Shown here piece by piece: positions 34,683 through 43,763 of a DNA stretch of 64,000 bases (its first letter is position 1; each line of letters opens with the position of its first letter). Origin of the DNA: Burkholderia ubonensis subsp. mesacidophila (GTDB taxonomy: Bacteria; Pseudomonadota; Gammaproteobacteria; Burkholderiales; Burkholderiaceae); assembly GCF_002097715.1 (NCBI RefSeq), contig NZ_CP020740.1, positions 89,350 through 153,349 of the forward strand, written 5' to 3'. Under the pieces are notes generated by a model that saw nothing but the letters and a program-made list of their open reading frames with translations, searched no databases and had not been told where the DNA came from. A program made the position numbers and the translations under genes.

Positions 34683-35398
34683 GCAAAAAACTCCTTTTCG
34701 TTCAGATACCTGTGTAACGTTATCACCGACGGACTGGACGCGGCAACCTCGAATGCGAGATCCCGCGCATCGCCCGCCACCATCCAGTATTGCGGGCCAC
34801 CGCTGGTCTCGAACAGTTCCGACAGCGTGGAAACCGAGCCATCGGTCAGGCCTTCGGGGAAATAGGGGAACAGGTCGGCGATGTCCTGATCCGCCTGCGT
34901 GACGATGAACGGTCCGTCGAAGCCATAGCGCGGCCACGCGTAATACCCCATCACCCGGTCGCCGTTCGCCAGCGCGGGCATGTTGATGCCTCCTGCCGCA
35001 TGGCACTGGATTTGGGCCAGCCCGAGCGTGTCGCACGCGCGCACCATTCGCCACAGCATCGCCGCCCCCATGCCCCTCGGCGCATCCTGTTTCAGGTGGA
35101 TGAAGTCCAGATACAGGTAACGGAAGGCCGGTGTGCGATGCACACTCACCGTGTTGACGCTTTCCAAATAGGTGGCGTGCCGGATATCAAACTTCAAGGC
35201 GTTGCGGTCGCGCGTCATTCTGATAGTGGCCCCGCCCGGCGCGCCGCAGAGGTGGGTGATCGTCTCGTCGTCGACCACGTCGAAGCCTTGCTGGTCGGCC
35301 GGCGCGACGGCCGAACGGTCCACCGTGACCGGCGCGTGGTCGAACCAGGCCGCTTCGATGTTCAGGGTTTCCGTCAGGTCTACAGGCGCGGTGCTCAT
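34679..35398 (-). CDS. Hypothetical protein, GNAT-like fold possible
   Basis: This 239-aa protein contains RYLYLDFIHLKQDAPRGMGA followed by MLWRMVRACDTLGLAQIQCHAAGG and NGDRVMGYYAWPRYGFDG. The order resembles GNAT acetyltransferases (strand, R/Q-x-x-G-x-G/A loop, helix, then a late PRYGF-like element). The match is structural intuition only. I chose the ATG at 35398 over the upstream frame to 35521. It is coupled to the basic protein downstream. Confidence 0.6.
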   Translation of the reverse strand: MSTAPVDLTETLNIEAAWFDHAPVTVDRSAVAPADQQGFDVVDDETITHLCGAPGGATIRMTRDRNALKFDIRHATYLESVNTVSVHRTPAFRYLYLDFIHLKQDAPRGMGAAMLWRMVRACDTLGLAQIQCHAAGGINMPALANGDRVMGYYAWPRYGFDGPFIVTQADQDIADLFPYFPEGLTDGSVSTLSELFETSGGPQYWMVAGDARDLAFEVAASSPSVITLHRYLNEKEFFA

Positions 35399-35736
35399 CT
35401 TGTTTCGGCGTGTGGGAGCGGAGCGGCGAGTGTAGCACCCGGCGCTGGTACGGCCGGGTGGCGGTCCGGGTCGAGGCCGTGCTAGAAATGCTTCCTTTTT
35501 TCCCGCCAGCAAATTCCACATCTGTTAGCTCGGCTTCTCAGATCAGTGATTTTTGCCAGATTGGCGATTCTCGGCGACACTTTCGTCAGACCCTTGGCCG
35601 CGGGCCAGGACGGCCATCGATTCGCCGGCCGCCGCGCACGACCCTGCGTCGATCAGATGGTCGGCGCTACGATTTCCATGGCAATCAACACGGTTCGCGT
35701 TGTGCGAGCCTCCACACCTTCACGGGGAATATCAGC
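35399..35736. other. Divergent intergenic region
   Basis: This 338-bp gap lies between divergent operons (leftward 34107-35398, rightward 35737-39045). It must hold both promoters. I could not pick out convincing -35/-10 pairs, and no gene is evident. Confidence 0.4.
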
Positions 35737-36060
35737 ATGACGAGCATCACCCACGAAAACGAGGAGTGCCTGTGCGTCGGCGGCCCGCTGCCCGCTGGCG
35801 ACGCATTCCCGGCCACCGGCGTCGCGGTCGTCTACACCTACCGGCCCGAACCCTTCGACAACGTCCCTTCAATCACGGCGTCGTATGAACGCAAGCCGCT
35901 CACGCGTCAAACGTCAGAGGGCCCGGAAACCCGCGACTTCTTCGTGTTCGCCGGCGAACAGGATACAAAGGGCCATCAGGTCCGCAAGGGCCTGTCGGAC
36001 GCCGAGGCGCTGGCCGTGACGCTGGCAACGCCCGATCTCTACTGGAAGTCAGCTCAGTGA
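35737..36060 (+). CDS. Hypothetical protein, first gene of a six-gene operon
   Basis: This 107-aa acidic protein starts at ATG 35737 (MTSITHENEECLCVGGPLPA). It contains VAVVYTYRPEPFDNVPSITASY and ends in a helix, SDAEALAVTLATPDLYWKSAQ. No family is recognised. It opens a run of six closely spaced rightward genes up to 39045, with the next start only 13 bp downstream. Confidence 0.65.
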   Translation: MTSITHENEECLCVGGPLPAGDAFPATGVAVVYTYRPEPFDNVPSITASYERKPLTRQTSEGPETRDFFVFAGEQDTKGHQVRKGLSDAEALAVTLATPDLYWKSAQ

Positions 36061-36072
36061 CTGGGAGCCGCC

Positions 36073-36822
36073 ATGTCGTCGACCGTCGACCAGCTCGGCA
36101 CTCCGGAACTCGTCCGCCGCGCGCTGCTCGAGGATGACCGCGCGGTGCGCGCGCAATTTGCCGAGCATCTGGGTGCAGAGCTTGATCGCCTAGCGAGCAC
36201 CCTCGCCGAATGCTTTGAGCGGCTGCCGACGCTGCATGCCCGGGTCGCGGCGCTGCGTACCCAGCGCAGTAGCCTGATGGATGTGCTCATGTTCGGCGTG
36301 CTGGATGACATTGTGATCTCGACCAAGCTGCTGTTGGGCGGCAAGGGAACGGCTGCCGGCAATCTGATGCGCCAGGCGATCGAAGGCGTCGCGATGTCGA
36401 TCTTGTGTTCGGCCGATGGCGCAGTGGTGCTTGACGCGCGCAGCAAGAAGGGCGACCTGCTGGGTGAGTACTGGTCGTTGGTGATGGTCGACGATCCGCG
36501 CGTCCAAGCGCAGCGCGCGATCCAGCAGCTGACCTGGAACGCTGAGCTACTCGCGGTCGATCACAGCGGTCTCGACGAGTTGGCTGCGGTCGCGAAGCAC
36601 TACAGTAGCCTCAGCCACGCCGGCATCATGACGATTCTCAGCCGGGTGCCGCTGAACGCCTCGGGTCAGCCCACCGTGGGCGGAAGCTTCGATCCGGGCA
36701 AACTTGATTGGTATCGCAGAGAGTTGGACTGGCGCGTCCGGCTGTCGCGCCAGTTGCCGAATGTGATCGAGCACCTGCTCGGCACGCTGTCGCCGCCGAC
36801 ATCGGCGGCGACCAACGCCTGA
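36073..36822 (+). CDS. Hypothetical helical protein, second gene of the operon
   Basis: This 249-aa protein is almost wholly helical. It includes LVRRALLEDDRAVRAQFAEHL, a mildly hydrophobic VLMFGVLDDIVISTKLLL stretch and SGLDELAAVAKHYSSLSHAGIM. The pattern (helices, then a conserved KHYSSLSHAG-like element) recalls uncharacterised DUF5677-type or HEPN-like helical proteins, but I cannot assign it. It may act with the membrane proteins downstream. Confidence 0.6.
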   Translation: MSSTVDQLGTPELVRRALLEDDRAVRAQFAEHLGAELDRLASTLAECFERLPTLHARVAALRTQRSSLMDVLMFGVLDDIVISTKLLLGGKGTAAGNLMRQAIEGVAMSILCSADGAVVLDARSKKGDLLGEYWSLVMVDDPRVQAQRAIQQLTWNAELLAVDHSGLDELAAVAKHYSSLSHAGIMTILSRVPLNASGQPTVGGSFDPGKLDWYRRELDWRVRLSRQLPNVIEHLLGTLSPPTSAATNA

Positions 36823-36879
36823 GCTCACGCGCCCCGCGATTACCGAGCGGCGAATCGCTTACACAAGGAAAAACTCGAT

Positions 36880-37659
36880 ATGGTGGCATCTGAAGTAGCG
36901 GTCGCGGCATCCCGAGTCGCTCCGGCCGTCGCGCAAGCGTCGGTGAACTGGTACGGCATCGTCGCGTCGAGCGCGGCCATTGGGGCAACCATTACCGCGC
37001 TCGCTACGTTGTACGGCCAGCATCGGAGCCGCGAGCACGAGAAGGCAAGGCTCGCCGAGCAGCGCGCGCCCGCGCAGCTCGACGCGGCGCTGATGCTCGA
37101 AGCGTTCGCAAAACAGGCAGTCGGCTATGCCGATGCACGCGCCGCACTGATCGCGGAATCGATACGGGTCCATGATCCTGACCACGACGACGAGCCAGTA
37201 AGCGAGCCGGTTGAGTGGACTCCGCTGGCCTTCGACGGGTCGCTCGCGAAGGAGTGGACTGCTCTCCCGATCGAAATCTACTCACAGTGTCGTGAACTGC
37301 CGTTATCACTCGCGGAGAGCGACAAGTGGACCTATGACATGGCCGCGCAGGAATGGGTCGACGCTGCCGATGCGTATGAGTTGGACCGTCAACGCGCAAT
37401 CCTCTACGGGCTGCTTGCCGGAGAACTGGCCACACAGATTCGGTCCGCCATCGGAGTGCCGGCGTCAGTACTGGCGACCGATTGCTTCGAGCGCCTGCAG
37501 CGCGAGTTCGACGAGTTGAAGCAAACCTACGTCCGATCGGGAGGGGCGATCGAACTGATTCCCGACCTCCGGACCCGATTGCAGCGCGAATGTCCGGATG
37601 CCCCTGGGCCGCTTCCGGCTACGCTTCCGATGGTCCAGGCGGCCGATGGTGTCGCATGA
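36880..37659 (+). CDS. Hypothetical membrane-anchored protein, third gene of the operon
   Basis: This 259-aa protein has one transmembrane helix near residues 23-44 (WYGIVASSAAIGATITALATL) and a long, mainly helical cytoplasmic domain with HRSREHEKARLAEQRAPAQL and ECFERLQREFDELKQTY-type coiled segments. No domain is recognised. Its TGA overlaps the ATG of the next gene. The single-helix anchor plus effector-like domain is a layout seen in stress or defence membrane proteins, which is only a suggestion. Confidence 0.6.
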   Translation: MVASEVAVAASRVAPAVAQASVNWYGIVASSAAIGATITALATLYGQHRSREHEKARLAEQRAPAQLDAALMLEAFAKQAVGYADARAALIAESIRVHDPDHDDEPVSEPVEWTPLAFDGSLAKEWTALPIEIYSQCRELPLSLAESDKWTYDMAAQEWVDAADAYELDRQRAILYGLLAGELATQIRSAIGVPASVLATDCFERLQREFDELKQTYVRSGGAIELIPDLRTRLQRECPDAPGPLPATLPMVQAADGVA

Positions 37660-37907
37660 GCGCGCACGTCCCGCCGGAATGTCGCTCCCCGACACCCGCG
37701 CACTTACGCCATTGCGTGCAGCAGTACCGCGGCATGTTGCCGGCCGGCGTCGAGCAGGCGTTGCTCGATGCCGCGCACGAGCTCGAGGCGAGCGAGGAAG
37801 CGTTTGCCGTCGTCGTCGACCAGAAGCACGCGCTGCAGTGCCGGCTCGCGCAGACCGAATCGAATCTGCGCGCGGCGCTCGCGCTGCACCTGCGTTCCGA
37901 CGCGTAA
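37656..37907 (+). CDS. Hypothetical small protein, fourth gene of the operon
   Basis: This 83-aa protein starts at ATG 37656, overlapping the previous stop. It has two helices: GVEQALLDAAHELEASEEAFAV, and a heptad-like CRLAQTESNLRAALALHL suggesting a short coiled coil. Function unknown; translational coupling suggests a partner of the membrane-anchored protein. Confidence 0.6.
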   Translation: MSAHVPPECRSPTPAHLRHCVQQYRGMLPAGVEQALLDAAHELEASEEAFAVVVDQKHALQCRLAQTESNLRAALALHLRSDA

Positions 37908-37929
37908 CCCGAACAATCAGGATCCCCCC

Positions 37930-38295
37930 ATGCATGAAGCGGCCACCGATGACGGACGCCCCGTACCCACCGCCTACGCGGCGCTACTACTCGCGGCCGA
38001 GCGCGGCTACACCCACGAACTGTTTTTGCGCGAAGCGGGGTTCTTCGTGACCTTGCGATACGCCGACGCGATGCCCGATCGGCAGATCGACGCGTTCCTG
38101 GTAGTCAACGACGGCGGTTACCCATTTCTGCTCGGGTTCGTGCGCGAGGGCCTCGGGATCCAGCTGCGCTTTAACTGCTACATCGCGGGCAGCCTCGAGC
38201 GCGAGTTGCGCGACACGCGCAACGTCGAGCTCGTTGAGCATGCCGCCAGCGCGGAACGGCGCTACGCGGTCCCGCTGTTGCATGCCTTCGACTAA
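37930..38295 (+). CDS. Hypothetical protein, fifth gene of the operon
   Basis: This 121-aa protein (ATG 37930) has the look of a small alpha/beta domain: FFVTLRYADAMPDRQIDAFL, GYPFLLGFVREGLGIQLRFN, ending AVPLLHAFD. No family is recognised. It sits 22 bp after the previous gene and 9 bp before the next. Confidence 0.6.
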   Translation: MHEAATDDGRPVPTAYAALLLAAERGYTHELFLREAGFFVTLRYADAMPDRQIDAFLVVNDGGYPFLLGFVREGLGIQLRFNCYIAGSLERELRDTRNVELVEHAASAERRYAVPLLHAFD

Positions 38296-38304
38296 GGATC
38301 CGCG

Positions 38305-39045
38305 ATGAGCACGATCGACCCTCGCATTTCCCTGGCCCGTCGTCTGCGTCAATGGTTGGCTACCGCGGAAGGGCGGCGCTGCCTGCGCGCCGTGTGGCAT
38401 ATCCTTGTGGCGATCGCGTTTTTCGCGGTCGTTGCGGTCTTGGAGCACAAGGGCAATGGCTGGCGCCACGCGGCGTTGCTTGGCGATCCAGAGGCGCGCC
38501 GCATGCGCGCAAAGGTGGTCAAGGCACTGGGCCATGACGACGCGCTGTCGGTGCTCGAGCATGCGATGACCGGCTTCGGGGCCGCGTTGCTGGGCATCGT
38601 GGTCCTGCAGCTGTTCTACGTGAAGCTGGTCACCGAAAACGGGCGGCCGATCGAACCGCTTGGACGAGCGGGATGGGTGGCCGCACTGATGGTCGCCGGC
38701 ACGGTGGGATTCGGTGCTGGCAAGGTGATGTACCCAGGCACGGAGCCAATGGTGGGCGCGCTCGTCGCGATCGCGGTATTGGCCGTGTTTGCTTTCCCCC
38801 GCCAGTGGCGCCGCCTCGCCGAGCATGCCCCGCAGTGGATCATTGGTTTGGCAGGTGGCGTCATGTGGGTCGCCGGCGATGTCGCGTGGAAGATCTATCA
38901 CGCCCCCGTCACGCAAGATCCGCCCGAGATTGTGGCCGCGCACTTGATCGGGGGCTTTGTCACGCTGGTCGTCACGAGTTGGGCGGTTGGCAAGCTGATG
39001 CGGCGGACGCGCTGGCTGAGCCCGGCGCCCACGCGAGGCCGCTGA
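38305..39045 (+). CDS. Hypothetical polytopic membrane protein, last gene of the operon
   Basis: This 246-aa protein has about five hydrophobic segments: HILVAIAFFAVVAVL, GFGAALLGIVVLQLFYV, WVAALMVAGTVGFGAG, MVGALVAIAVLAVFAF and LIGGFVTLVVTSWAVG. Short Arg-rich loops lie between. No family is recognised. It ends the operon, 1 bp before an integrase relic, so the operon may once have been longer or was delivered by that integrase unit. Confidence 0.65.
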   Translation: MSTIDPRISLARRLRQWLATAEGRRCLRAVWHILVAIAFFAVVAVLEHKGNGWRHAALLGDPEARRMRAKVVKALGHDDALSVLEHAMTGFGAALLGIVVLQLFYVKLVTENGRPIEPLGRAGWVAALMVAGTVGFGAGKVMYPGTEPMVGALVAIAVLAVFAFPRQWRRLAEHAPQWIIGLAGGVMWVAGDVAWKIYHAPVTQDPPEIVAAHLIGGFVTLVVTSWAVGKLMRRTRWLSPAPTRGR

Positions 39046-39046
39046 C

Positions 39047-39505
39047 GTGCGAGCGACCCAAACCCGCGCGCTGCTGCGCCTGACGCCCGCCCACTTCGCG
39101 CTGTACCGCGCGTATCTGGAGGGGCTCGACGAGCCGGTCCTGCACGCACTATAGCTTGCCGGACACCGACGTGCGCGTGACGCGCCGCACGCTGGCGACG
39201 CTGCGCGACACGCTGACGATTGCCGTGCGGCGCGCGCGTAACACCGACGCGGCGCACCTGTTGCGCTTGAAACCGGGCAGCTTGCCGCGCGACGCGCACG
39301 CCGGCGCCGCGGCCGGCCAGGAAGTCCCGACGCTCGAGGCGTTCCGAGCCGTAGTAAATCCCGAGGCGTTCTACAGCGAGCGCGAGCTCGTCGCGCTCTA
39401 CGTCGACACCTATCCGCCGGCGACGTCGCCCGCGCTCGACCGCAAGGTCGCGCGCAATCGGCGCTTGCGCGACCGGCAGGACGCCGCGCGCGCTGGCGAG
39501 CACCC
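39047..39505 (+). pseudogene. Tyrosine recombinase N-terminal fragment
   Basis: The text FALYRAYLEGLDEPVLHAL, a one-base deletion, then SLPDTDVRVTRRTLATLRDT and NPEAFYSERELVALYVDTY aligns with the N-terminus of the 711-aa recombinase (FFRGYLEGLDLAELADQYL; DPDGFYTEKELLDLFAARH). The frame breaks at about 39152 and homology ends near 39500. Everything C-terminal is lost. Confidence 0.75.
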
Positions 39506-39577
39506 GATGCGGCCGGTACCAAAGGAGCGTCCGCACCCTTCGCCCGGGCGCGCCGAATCATGAAGAACGCTGGCTAG

Positions 39578-39844
39578 TTACTTCGTCTCGTCTTCCCAGT
39601 CAGGCTGAGGACTCGTCGGCATGTCCAGGCTGGCGTACGCATCGCAATCGGCCCACGCCTGTGCTTTCGTGCGGCGGAGCGGTTGTACCTTTTTGTGCTC
39701 CGTTTGCGATGCTCCTGACTTCGTGTTCATCCACGCATAGAGCGCGGGATCCCCGTCGTACGCCATGTACACGGTGTAGCCAGCGCCTTCCAATTCTTTG
39801 ATCCGGCTAGGGCTCAGAGCATCCGGGTGTTTGTTGCTTGACAT
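39578..39844 (-). CDS. Hypothetical small protein
   Basis: This 88-aa protein starts at ATG 39844 (MSSNKHPDALSPSRIKELEG). It contains YTVYMAYDGDPALYAWMNTK and an acidic C-terminus. The longer frame to 39979 has no start signal. No family is recognised. It stands alone on the minus strand next to the RES/Xre toxin-antitoxin pair. Confidence 0.6.
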   Translation of the reverse strand: MSSNKHPDALSPSRIKELEGAGYTVYMAYDGDPALYAWMNTKSGASQTEHKKVQPLRRTKAQAWADCDAYASLDMPTSPQPDWEDETK

Positions 39845-39988
39845 AATATCGACTAGCGAAGTTTTTGTGGGGTCTGATTGATATTGGACGGTTGCAGTCA
39901 ACGTCACGAACGCTGACGTCCGCGTCGCCGTCGCCGATCGCGAATTTCGCGCGCGGCGTCGCGCCGCGGCGCGTGCCACGCAGCCGGG

Positions 39989-40462
39989 TTACGATGCGCC
40001 GCCCGCCCGCATGACAAACAGTCGTTCATCCCATACGACCGGCCGCGGTTCCGCAACTACAATCCGTACGGCGTCCGGGTGTGCGGGATTCACCAGCGCG
40101 TTGTATTCCGCGCGCGCGACGACCGACGGCACTACCAGGATCGCGCTGCGCGCTTCCGTCAGCCATGCGTCGCCGAATCGACGGGCGATCTGCTGCGCCG
40201 GGGCGTCCCACCCTTCGGGCAACGATTCGGCGGTGTGTCGTTCGATGCTCACGTCATCGGACACGGTCGACTCGACGCATGCGTGCGTCTTTGGCACCCT
40301 GCCGATACGCGCGTGGACGAGCACCTCGAGCATGGCGCCCGCGAACGTCAGCGCCGCGTAAATGACCGGACGGCCCGGGCTGTTGAAGCGTCCGCCGATC
40401 AGCATCGCGCCGGTGCCGCTCCAGATCGTGTGCCGCGTGTCGGCGATGCGGTACAACTTCAT
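39989..40462 (-). CDS. RES-domain toxin (NAD-degrading)
   Basis: This 157-aa RES-family protein begins MKLYRIADTRHTIWSGTGAM. It has the family hallmarks Arg in YRIADTRH, GGRFNSPGRPVIYAA, the Glu in MLEVLVHA, and Ser in the late NPAHPDAVRI region. RES toxins phosphorylate or degrade NAD+ and arrest growth. The ATG at 40462 overlaps the antitoxin stop (ATGA), the usual antitoxin-toxin order. The key Arg, Tyr and Glu positions look intact, so it is probably active. Confidence 0.88.
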   Translation of the reverse strand: MKLYRIADTRHTIWSGTGAMLIGGRFNSPGRPVIYAALTFAGAMLEVLVHARIGRVPKTHACVESTVSDDVSIERHTAESLPEGWDAPAQQIARRFGDAWLTEARSAILVVPSVVARAEYNALVNPAHPDAVRIVVAEPRPVVWDERLFVMRAGGAS

Positions 40463-40764
40463 GCCGGAAGCCCGTAGAAGAGCTTCCACAGCACTTCCTC
40501 GACGCGACGCGCGCCGAGCTCGGTGAGCGCGACGTCCAGCGGCGCACGCCCCTCGAGCTCCGGGTGCGGTGCAGCCAGGAACTGGCGGGCCGCGTCTGCG
40601 TCATCCCACACGTACGCCGCGGTCGCGACGATTCGCGCTAGCCGTTCGGTCTTCTCGGATTCGTCCTGCGTGAGCCGCTCGCGCCGACGCTTGTAGGTTG
40701 CCTCGGGGATGATGCGCGCCAGCCCGCGCGCGCCGCGAACCGAATAGCCGCCGGCGCGGCTCAT
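40459..40764 (-). CDS. Xre/MbcA/ParS-type antitoxin of the RES toxin (short)
   Basis: This 101-aa protein has the C-terminal toxin-binding domain of DUF2384 antitoxins: AARQFLAAPHPELEGRAPLDVALTELGARRVEEVLWKLFYG. The HTH part (ARIIPEATYKRRRERLTQDESEK) is compressed; family members are usually 130-160 aa. The N-terminus abuts an integrase relic, so it may have been trimmed. If DNA binding is lost, autoregulation of the pair would change. It is coupled to the toxin by a 4-nt overlap. Confidence 0.85.
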   Translation of the reverse strand: MSRAGGYSVRGARGLARIIPEATYKRRRERLTQDESEKTERLARIVATAAYVWDDADAARQFLAAPHPELEGRAPLDVALTELGARRVEEVLWKLFYGLPA

Positions 40765-40829
40765 CTGCGTGTTGGCCGCGTCGACGCCGTCGGCTGCGAA
40801 TTTCGCGCGCGCGGCGTCGGCGGATCACC

Positions 40830-42052
40830 AGCGGCGCAATCAGCGGCAAGCCCGGCGGCGCCGATCGGCACGAAGCGCTCTTTGTTGCCCTTGCCGATCA
40901 CGCGTAACTCCCGGGTCGCCGGGATCTCGCCATCGGCCGGATGCAGCTGGAGCGCGGGCCGCGCGGCCGGCCTGGCCCCGTCGCTCCACGCAGCGAGGCT
41001 CGCGCGGGTGGAAGCGCACAAGTCGAACGGAAGCACCCGCTCGATCTGCAGCTTGTGCGCGCTTGACGGGCTTCGGGTCGGTGACGGCGGTCTACGGGTT
41101 GCCGGCCAGGTAGTGCACCCTAATCAGCCACTCGAACGCCGCGCGCATCGTGCGCACCGCGTAGCGCTGACTTTCGAGCGACGGGCCGCCCGGCGCAGCC
41201 AGTTGTGCGCGCCGCAATCCTCGACCCGCAGCGACGACAGCGCGATGCCGCGCTCGACGATCGCCCACCGCAGGAACCGCTCTAGCTCGCGCCGCTATGC
41301 GCGTTGCGTGGCGCCCCGGCTCGCGTAGTGGTTCAGGTACGCGCGGATCGCGTCGAGATCATGCTGCGCGGCGACGTACGGGAGCGCCGGCACGCGATTC
41401 GCGCCGTGCCCACCGGACAGCGGATGCGGGACGGCGAGCCGCTCGAGAGGCACCAGCTGGCTGCGCAGCGGCTCGCTGGCCGGGTCCGCCGCCACCAGCG
41501 GGTCGATCGCGTCGACGGCGACCGCCACCCGAGCGTGTCGGCGTGCCTGCGCAGCCACGCGACCGGCACGCGGGCCCGGCCGACACCGATGCGCGGCACC
41601 GATCGACACCAGCTGCTGCCGTGCTCCTTGCAGCGCGCGACCAGCGCGCCGAGCGTAGCAAGGCATTCGCCGGCGAGCCGCTCGGCCACCAGCGGCCGAA
41701 ACCCGCGGCCGACAGAGTGGACCGCGGCCGGCGTCGCGGCCGCCCACGCGCCGGCCGCCTGCTCGATCAGCTGCAGCGACACGGGCATCAGGCGCGGCTC
41801 GCCATACTTTGCGATCGACGCCTGCAGGTGCGACACGAGCACTGACGAGCCCTCCCGCAGCGCGCGCGACCAGGTCGTCGCGCATCGTGCGCAGCAGGCG
41901 CTCGACGTCGAGCGGATCGGTGGTGTCGGTGTCGAAGTACAGCCGCGCGATCGTCGCGATCGGCAGGCCTTTCACGTGCGCAGCGCGATGTTCTCGGTGC
42001 GGCTGTAGGTGCGCAGCGGGGGCAGCGTCAGCTGCTACGGACGGTTCTTCAT
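40830..42052 (-). pseudogene. Tyrosine recombinase, heavily decayed
   Basis: From ATG 42052 the text reads MKNRP-stop-QLTLPPLRTYSRTE. Fragments in different frames then follow: LPIATIARLYFDTDTTDPLDV, SHLQASIAKYGEPRLMPVSL, SSWCRSVPRIGVGRARV, VPLERLAVPHPLSGGHGANR, and finally GEIPATRELRVIGKGNKERFVPI. Order and content match the other recombinases here, but there are several frameshifts, an early stop and no C-terminal catalytic motif. Its ATG overlaps the stop of the 275-aa gene upstream. Confidence 0.85.
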
Positions 42053-42876
42053 GACGACTTGATCACGACGTCCGGCGTGACGGGCCGGTCCGAAAACCAC
42101 GCCTGCTTGACGTTTGCCACGGCCTGCACAATCGCCGCGGCGACCGCGAGCGCGCCGAAGACGGCCACGAACCGCTGGATGGTTCGATTGTCGCGGTGCC
42201 GGCGTTCCTCGGTGTCGTACTCGTCCAGCACCGTCATCGCGCGCGGCGCGGCACGATATCCGCCCCCGTTGTTCGCAATGAGCGCGAGGCCGTCGGCCGC
42301 GAACGCCTGTAACGTAAACTCAGTCTGATTGAGCAACTCCTGCCGAGCCGGATGGAAGATCCAACGCTCGCCGAGCTGGTGCCGCAACACGCCGAACGCA
42401 GCCAGCGGCGTATTGGGTTCGCTCATCGAATGCTCGAGCAGCGTGCGCAGCACGTCCATGCGTCGGCGCCGCTCGATGGTGCGACGGTTATACCGCCCCT
42501 GCCTGAAGTCGTCCCAGCACGCCTGGACGCGGTAGCCGCGGAGCCACACCCCAAGCACGAAGCGCGTCGGGTTGTCCGATCGGAATTCGTACTGGCGCAG
42601 ATAGGAAATCAGCGCGACATCGCCGGTGCTGGCCTCGGCATAGGTGAGGTGAACCGGCGTTTGGTAGCGTTCGGTTGCCTCATCCCACGCGTCCGCCACC
42701 AGCACGTCGTGCCGCGCCTCGCGCACCAGCACGTCGCCGACGGCGAGATTGCTGATCGTCGCCGTGAAGAACCTGCGACCGTAGATCCGGGGCGCCGACA
42801 GGGGAATGCGATCGGGTGCCGGCGTCTTGGTGACGAGCTTCATTGCGCGACGAAAGAAGAATTCGCGAAGGCTCAT
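42049..42876 (-). CDS. Hypothetical protein with C-terminal membrane anchor
   Basis: This 275-aa protein starts at ATG 42876 (MSLREFFFRRAMKLVTKTPA). It has a soluble region with TRFVLGVWLRGYRVQACWDDF and RRRRMDVLRTLLEHSM, then a C-terminal hydrophobic helix (FVAVFGALAVAAAIVQAVA) near residues 238-256. No family is recognised; it could be a tail-anchored effector. It follows the HEPN-like gene on the same strand after a 131-bp gap. Confidence 0.6.
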   Translation of the reverse strand: MSLREFFFRRAMKLVTKTPAPDRIPLSAPRIYGRRFFTATISNLAVGDVLVREARHDVLVADAWDEATERYQTPVHLTYAEASTGDVALISYLRQYEFRSDNPTRFVLGVWLRGYRVQACWDDFRQGRYNRRTIERRRRMDVLRTLLEHSMSEPNTPLAAFGVLRHQLGERWIFHPARQELLNQTEFTLQAFAADGLALIANNGGGYRAAPRAMTVLDEYDTEERRHRDNRTIQRFVAVFGALAVAAAIVQAVANVKQAWFSDRPVTPDVVIKSS

Positions 42877-43007
42877 AGGGCGGTCGAGGTCAAAGCGTTG
42901 TCGTAGGTCATTGTCGCCTGAATCGGCGAGCGCCCGCCCGGCACGCGGGAAGATTCCGGCCGGCTTCGGCCAGGGCCGCTTGCACGGCCGACCGCTGGCG
43001 CAGGTCG

Positions 43008-43445
43008 TCAGACGCCGACCACATGCGTATAGAACCAATCATCGAACGCGTCGAAGCCCGCGACCGTCAGCCCGAGCCGGTGCGCGTTGTCGCAGGCACG
43101 CACCAGCATCCAGCAGGCGGCTTCCTGCAGGTCGGCGTCGAAGCTCGGTGCGTCGGTGGCGTCGAAATGACGCAGCGCGTTGTAGACGCGGTTTTGCGCG
43201 TCGACGAACGCGCCTTTTGGCAAGGGCTTGCCGTGCAGCAACGCATGAACGAGCGCGATCTGGTCGAAGTGCCCGTCGATCACCGCCGCGTCGCCGCGGT
43301 GGCGCAGCGCCTGGCCGAGCACACGCTCGGCCGTGCCGGCCAGCGTGATGGCCGACGCATAGCGCGCATGGTCGAGGAACAGCGTGAGTGCCGTCTCGAG
43401 CTGCTCGCGCGCGAGGTCGACGCGTTGCCAAGTTTGGGTAGACAT
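43008..43445 (-). CDS. Helical protein, possibly HEPN-like
   Basis: This 145-aa protein is mostly helical: REQLETALTLFLDHARYASAITLAGTAERVLGQALRHRG at the N-terminus, and RACDNAHRLGLTVAGFDAFDDWF near the C-terminus. The first part resembles the paired helices of HEPN proteins. R-A-C-D-N-A-H fits an Rx(4-6)H ribonuclease motif, but this is inference. The ATG at 43445 has GGAGG upstream. A truncated paralogue lies at 54272-54358. It forms an operon with the genes on either side. Confidence 0.6.
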   Translation of the reverse strand: MSTQTWQRVDLAREQLETALTLFLDHARYASAITLAGTAERVLGQALRHRGDAAVIDGHFDQIALVHALLHGKPLPKGAFVDAQNRVYNALRHFDATDAPSFDADLQEAACWMLVRACDNAHRLGLTVAGFDAFDDWFYTHVVGV

Positions 43446-43481
43446 GCTGCCTCCTTCGTTCCGTGACGGTGTGTGGGCGGC

Positions 43482-43682
43482 TCAGGCGGCCGGCGGGTCG
43501 TCGCGGGGGATCAGCGCCGAGAGGCGGGCGCGGTCGGCCACATAGCCGGGGCGGTTGAACGCCATCATCTCCGTCACGAGATCCTCCCACAGCTGCAGCG
43601 CGCCGATCGCCTGATCGCGGCTGTTGGCCACCAGACGGCGAATCGTCCGCTCGGCCCGTGCGGTGAGGGCTTGGTAGGTCAA
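43482..43682 (-). CDS. Hypothetical small protein, first gene of the HEPN-like operon
   Basis: This 66-aa frame opens at TTG 43682 (TYQALTARAERTIRRLVANS) and reads into ALQLWEDLVTEMMAFNRPGY. It ends 36 bp before the HEPN-like gene. The start is uncertain because only TTG is available near a fair ribosome-binding site; the protein may be an N-terminally cut remnant. Site B and a -10-like TATAGT lie upstream. Confidence 0.45.
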   Translation of the reverse strand: MTYQALTARAERTIRRLVANSRDQAIGALQLWEDLVTEMMAFNRPGYVADRARLSALIPRDDPPAA

Positions 43683-43763
43683 GGTTCGGGGTCAGGGAGA
43701 CGCCGGCCGCCCTGCTCGGGCGCTGCTCAGATCGGACTATAGGAGGTTTGAGGGATTAACCGC

